Shown: one piece after another, positions 5,174 to 6,184 of the stretch
How positions within the stretch are numbered: position 1 is the stretch's first letter
How the letters are laid out: each line of letters opens with the position of its first letter
Assembly (NCBI GenBank): GCA_004213025.1
Contig: SHBC01000066.1
Coordinates: forward strand, 1 to 6,184
From: SAR116 cluster bacterium
Lineage (GTDB): Bacteria; Pseudomonadota; Alphaproteobacteria; Puniceispirillales; Puniceispirillaceae
Direction: 5' to 3'
Length of the DNA: 6,184 nucleotides
Made by a program: the position numbers and the translations under genes
The notes under the pieces: model-generated
Told to the model about the DNA's origin: nothing
What the model saw: only the letters and a program-made list of their open reading frames with translations
The model's database searches: none

Positions 5174-5944
5174 ATGATGGACAGGATACTGGATATGAAA
5201 AACTGGCTTCTTCGCCTGACTCTTCTGGCGTGTCTGATTATGGGGAAAAGTGCCATGGCGGCCGATCTGCAGATTGAAACCATCACCGAAGGCGACGGCG
5301 CGGTGGCCGAATCCGGCACCAGGGTGAGCGTCCATTATGAAGGCCGGCTGGAGGATGGCGAGGTGTTTGACGCCTCGCGACCGCGCGGCCAGCCTTTCGC
5401 CTTTACCATTGGCGCCGGCCAGGTGATCCGCGGCTGGGAAGACGGTGTTGCTGGCATGAAGATTGGCGAGACGCGCCGCCTGACCATCCCGCCCGAGCTT
5501 GGCTATGGCGCCGCCGGGGCGGGTGGTGTGATCCCGCCGAACGCGACGCTGGTCTTCGAGATCGAATTGCTGGATGTCAGCACCCCGGTAACGCTTGGCG
5601 AGGCAACGCCGGAAGCCCTGTTGCAGGCGCAGAAGGACGGCGTCGTGATCATCGACATCAGGCGTGAGGATGAATGGCGCGAGACCGGTATCATCGAGGG
5701 CGCCGAGACCGTGACCGCCTTTCAGGCAAGTGGCCAGGTCGATCCTGACTTTCTCGACAGTTTCAGGTCTGTTGCCCCCTCACCCGACACGCCGGTCATG
5801 CTGTATTGCCGGACCGGCAGCCGGACGACCAGCCTTGGCAATGCGCTGATCGAACAGCTTGGTTTCACCGATGTGACGCATCTGTCAGACGGTATCACAG
5901 GCTGGATCGCAAACGGCCAGCCAGTTGTGGATTACACGCCCTGA
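5174..5944 (+). CDS. Secreted FKBP-type peptidyl-prolyl isomerase fused to a rhodanese domain
   Basis: A 256-residue two-domain protein. Residues 1-29 form a signal peptide: Lys/Arg near the start, a hydrophobic core LTLLACLIMG and an AMA site, so the protein probably works in the periplasm. Residues about 31-135 are an FKBP domain that keeps the usual pocket residues: Tyr55, Phe65, Asp66, Phe75, Val84, Ile85, Trp88, Tyr111, Ile120 and Phe128. It should isomerise Xaa-Pro bonds. Residues about 138-254 are a single rhodanese domain with IDIRREDEWRETG (160-172) and the active-site loop CRTGSRT; Cys212 is the presumed catalytic residue and the only cysteine after signal removal. It may transfer sulfur or reduce/oxidise small molecules; the substrate is unknown. 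ATG codons at 5174, 5177 and 5195 are possible starts; AAGGA (5166-5170) best fits 5177, and all three keep the signal peptide. It is followed by glpD 72 bases later. Confidence 0.92.
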   Translation: MMDRILDMKNWLLRLTLLACLIMGKSAMAADLQIETITEGDGAVAESGTRVSVHYEGRLEDGEVFDASRPRGQPFAFTIGAGQVIRGWEDGVAGMKIGETRRLTIPPELGYGAAGAGGVIPPNATLVFEIELLDVSTPVTLGEATPEALLQAQKDGVVIIDIRREDEWRETGIIEGAETVTAFQASGQVDPDFLDSFRSVAPSPDTPVMLYCRTGSRTTSLGNALIEQLGFTDVTHLSDGITGWIANGQPVVDYTP

Positions 5945-5953
5945 GGGGCAGGG
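5939..5953 (+). terminator. Weak hairpin at the end of the FKBP-rhodanese gene
   Basis: CCCTG (5939-5943) can pair with CAGGG (5949-5953) around a five-base loop, overlapping the TGA stop. Only TTATACCTTA follows, without a true T-run, so termination here would be weak at best. Confidence 0.25.
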
Positions 5954-5995
5954 TTATACCTTAGACTGACGAACGCTGAACAAACCTAGATTATC

Positions 5996-6016
5996 ATGTC
6001 TCATGACGCGGGATAA
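5996..6016 (+). other. Six-codon reading frame abutting glpD
   Basis: ATG at 5996 opens a frame encoding MSHDAG and ending in TAA at 6014-6016, directly followed by the glpD ATG (TAA-ATG). It is in the same frame as glpD, so the TAA excludes a longer glpD start. A leader peptide or coupling site is possible, but such a short frame can easily arise by chance; no strong ribosome site precedes it. Confidence 0.2.
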
Positions 6017-6184
6017 ATGGCTGACACGGGAAACATTCAGGATTTCGACCTATTCATCATCGGCGGCGGGGTGAATGGCTGCGGTATCGCAAGGGATGCG
6101 GCGGGGCGCGGACTGAATGTCGGGCTTGCCGAGATGAATGATCTTGGCTCGGCGACATCATCAGCCTCAACAAAGCTTTTCCAT
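6017..6184 (+). CDS. glpD: Aerobic glycerol-3-phosphate dehydrogenase, N-terminal part (3' partial)
   Basis: The first 56 codons of a gene cut by the right edge. The frame shows the N-terminal FAD-binding dinucleotide fold of GlpD: FDLFIIGGGVNGCGIARDAAGRG (about 10-32, with GGGVNG as the glycine-rich loop), then an acidic residue ending the second strand (Glu39), then LGSATSSASTKLFH, which matches the conserved ATSSASTKLIHGG segment of the family. GlpD is a membrane-associated flavoenzyme that oxidises sn-glycerol 3-phosphate to dihydroxyacetone phosphate and passes electrons to quinone. The ATG is fixed by an in-frame TAA immediately before it. The ribosome site is weak (GCGGGA at 6008-6013, only three bases away). 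The preceding 72 bases show no clear promoter or GlpR operator. Whether further glp genes follow cannot be seen. Confidence 0.9.
   Translation, partial: MADTGNIQDFDLFIIGGGVNGCGIARDAAGRGLNVGLAEMNDLGSATSSASTKLFH

Overview
The window reads as a chromosomal segment of a GC-rich alphaproteobacterium, probably marine. By eye the GC content is about 60%. Closely packed genes with good Shine-Dalgarno sites, an L-cysteate sulfo-lyase-type enzyme of the kind known from Roseobacter-group bacteria, and a DenD-type dehydrogenase all point that way. The assignment is an inference from gene content; there is no rRNA or marker gene here to settle it. I see no phage, IS, CRISPR, tRNA or rRNA sequence.

Layout. 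Positions 1-2367 hold a tight plus-strand catabolic cluster: the C-terminal part of a DenD-like sugar-acid dehydrogenase (cut by the left edge), a PLP-dependent CuyA/D-cysteine desulfhydrase-family lyase (441-1475) and a 3-hydroxyisobutyrate dehydrogenase-family oxidoreductase (1516-2367). A spacer of about 110 bases with a short tandem repeat leads to an APC-superfamily permease resembling the E. coli methionine/branched-chain amino acid exporter YjeH (2481-3695). Next come a tiny two-helix membrane or exported protein (3848-4045) and a 94-residue protein that looks like a dimeric alpha/beta-barrel (ferredoxin-like) protein (4101-4385). Converging on it from the minus strand is a GYD-domain protein (4502-4825), with a long hairpin in the 116-base gap. 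A 348-base divergent intergenic region follows. It holds repeats and possible promoters and precedes a secreted FKBP-type prolyl isomerase fused to a rhodanese domain (5174-5944). The window ends in the first 56 codons of glpD (6017 onward).

How the genes may work together. The first three genes look like one transcription unit for small C3/C4 acids: a sugar-acid dehydrogenase, a lyase that would release pyruvate, ammonia and sulfite or sulfide, and a beta-hydroxyacid dehydrogenase. The YjeH-like permease could move an amino acid or related compound for them, but that is inference. The small genes from 3848 to 4825, the FKBP-rhodanese protein and glpD show no clear functional link to the first cluster.

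The most unusual features are the FKBP-rhodanese fusion, whose only cysteine after signal-peptide removal is the rhodanese catalytic one, and the short direct duplications of 11-16 bases found in five spacers (a sixth has a looser direct repeat). I did not find convincing evidence of a wholly new system.
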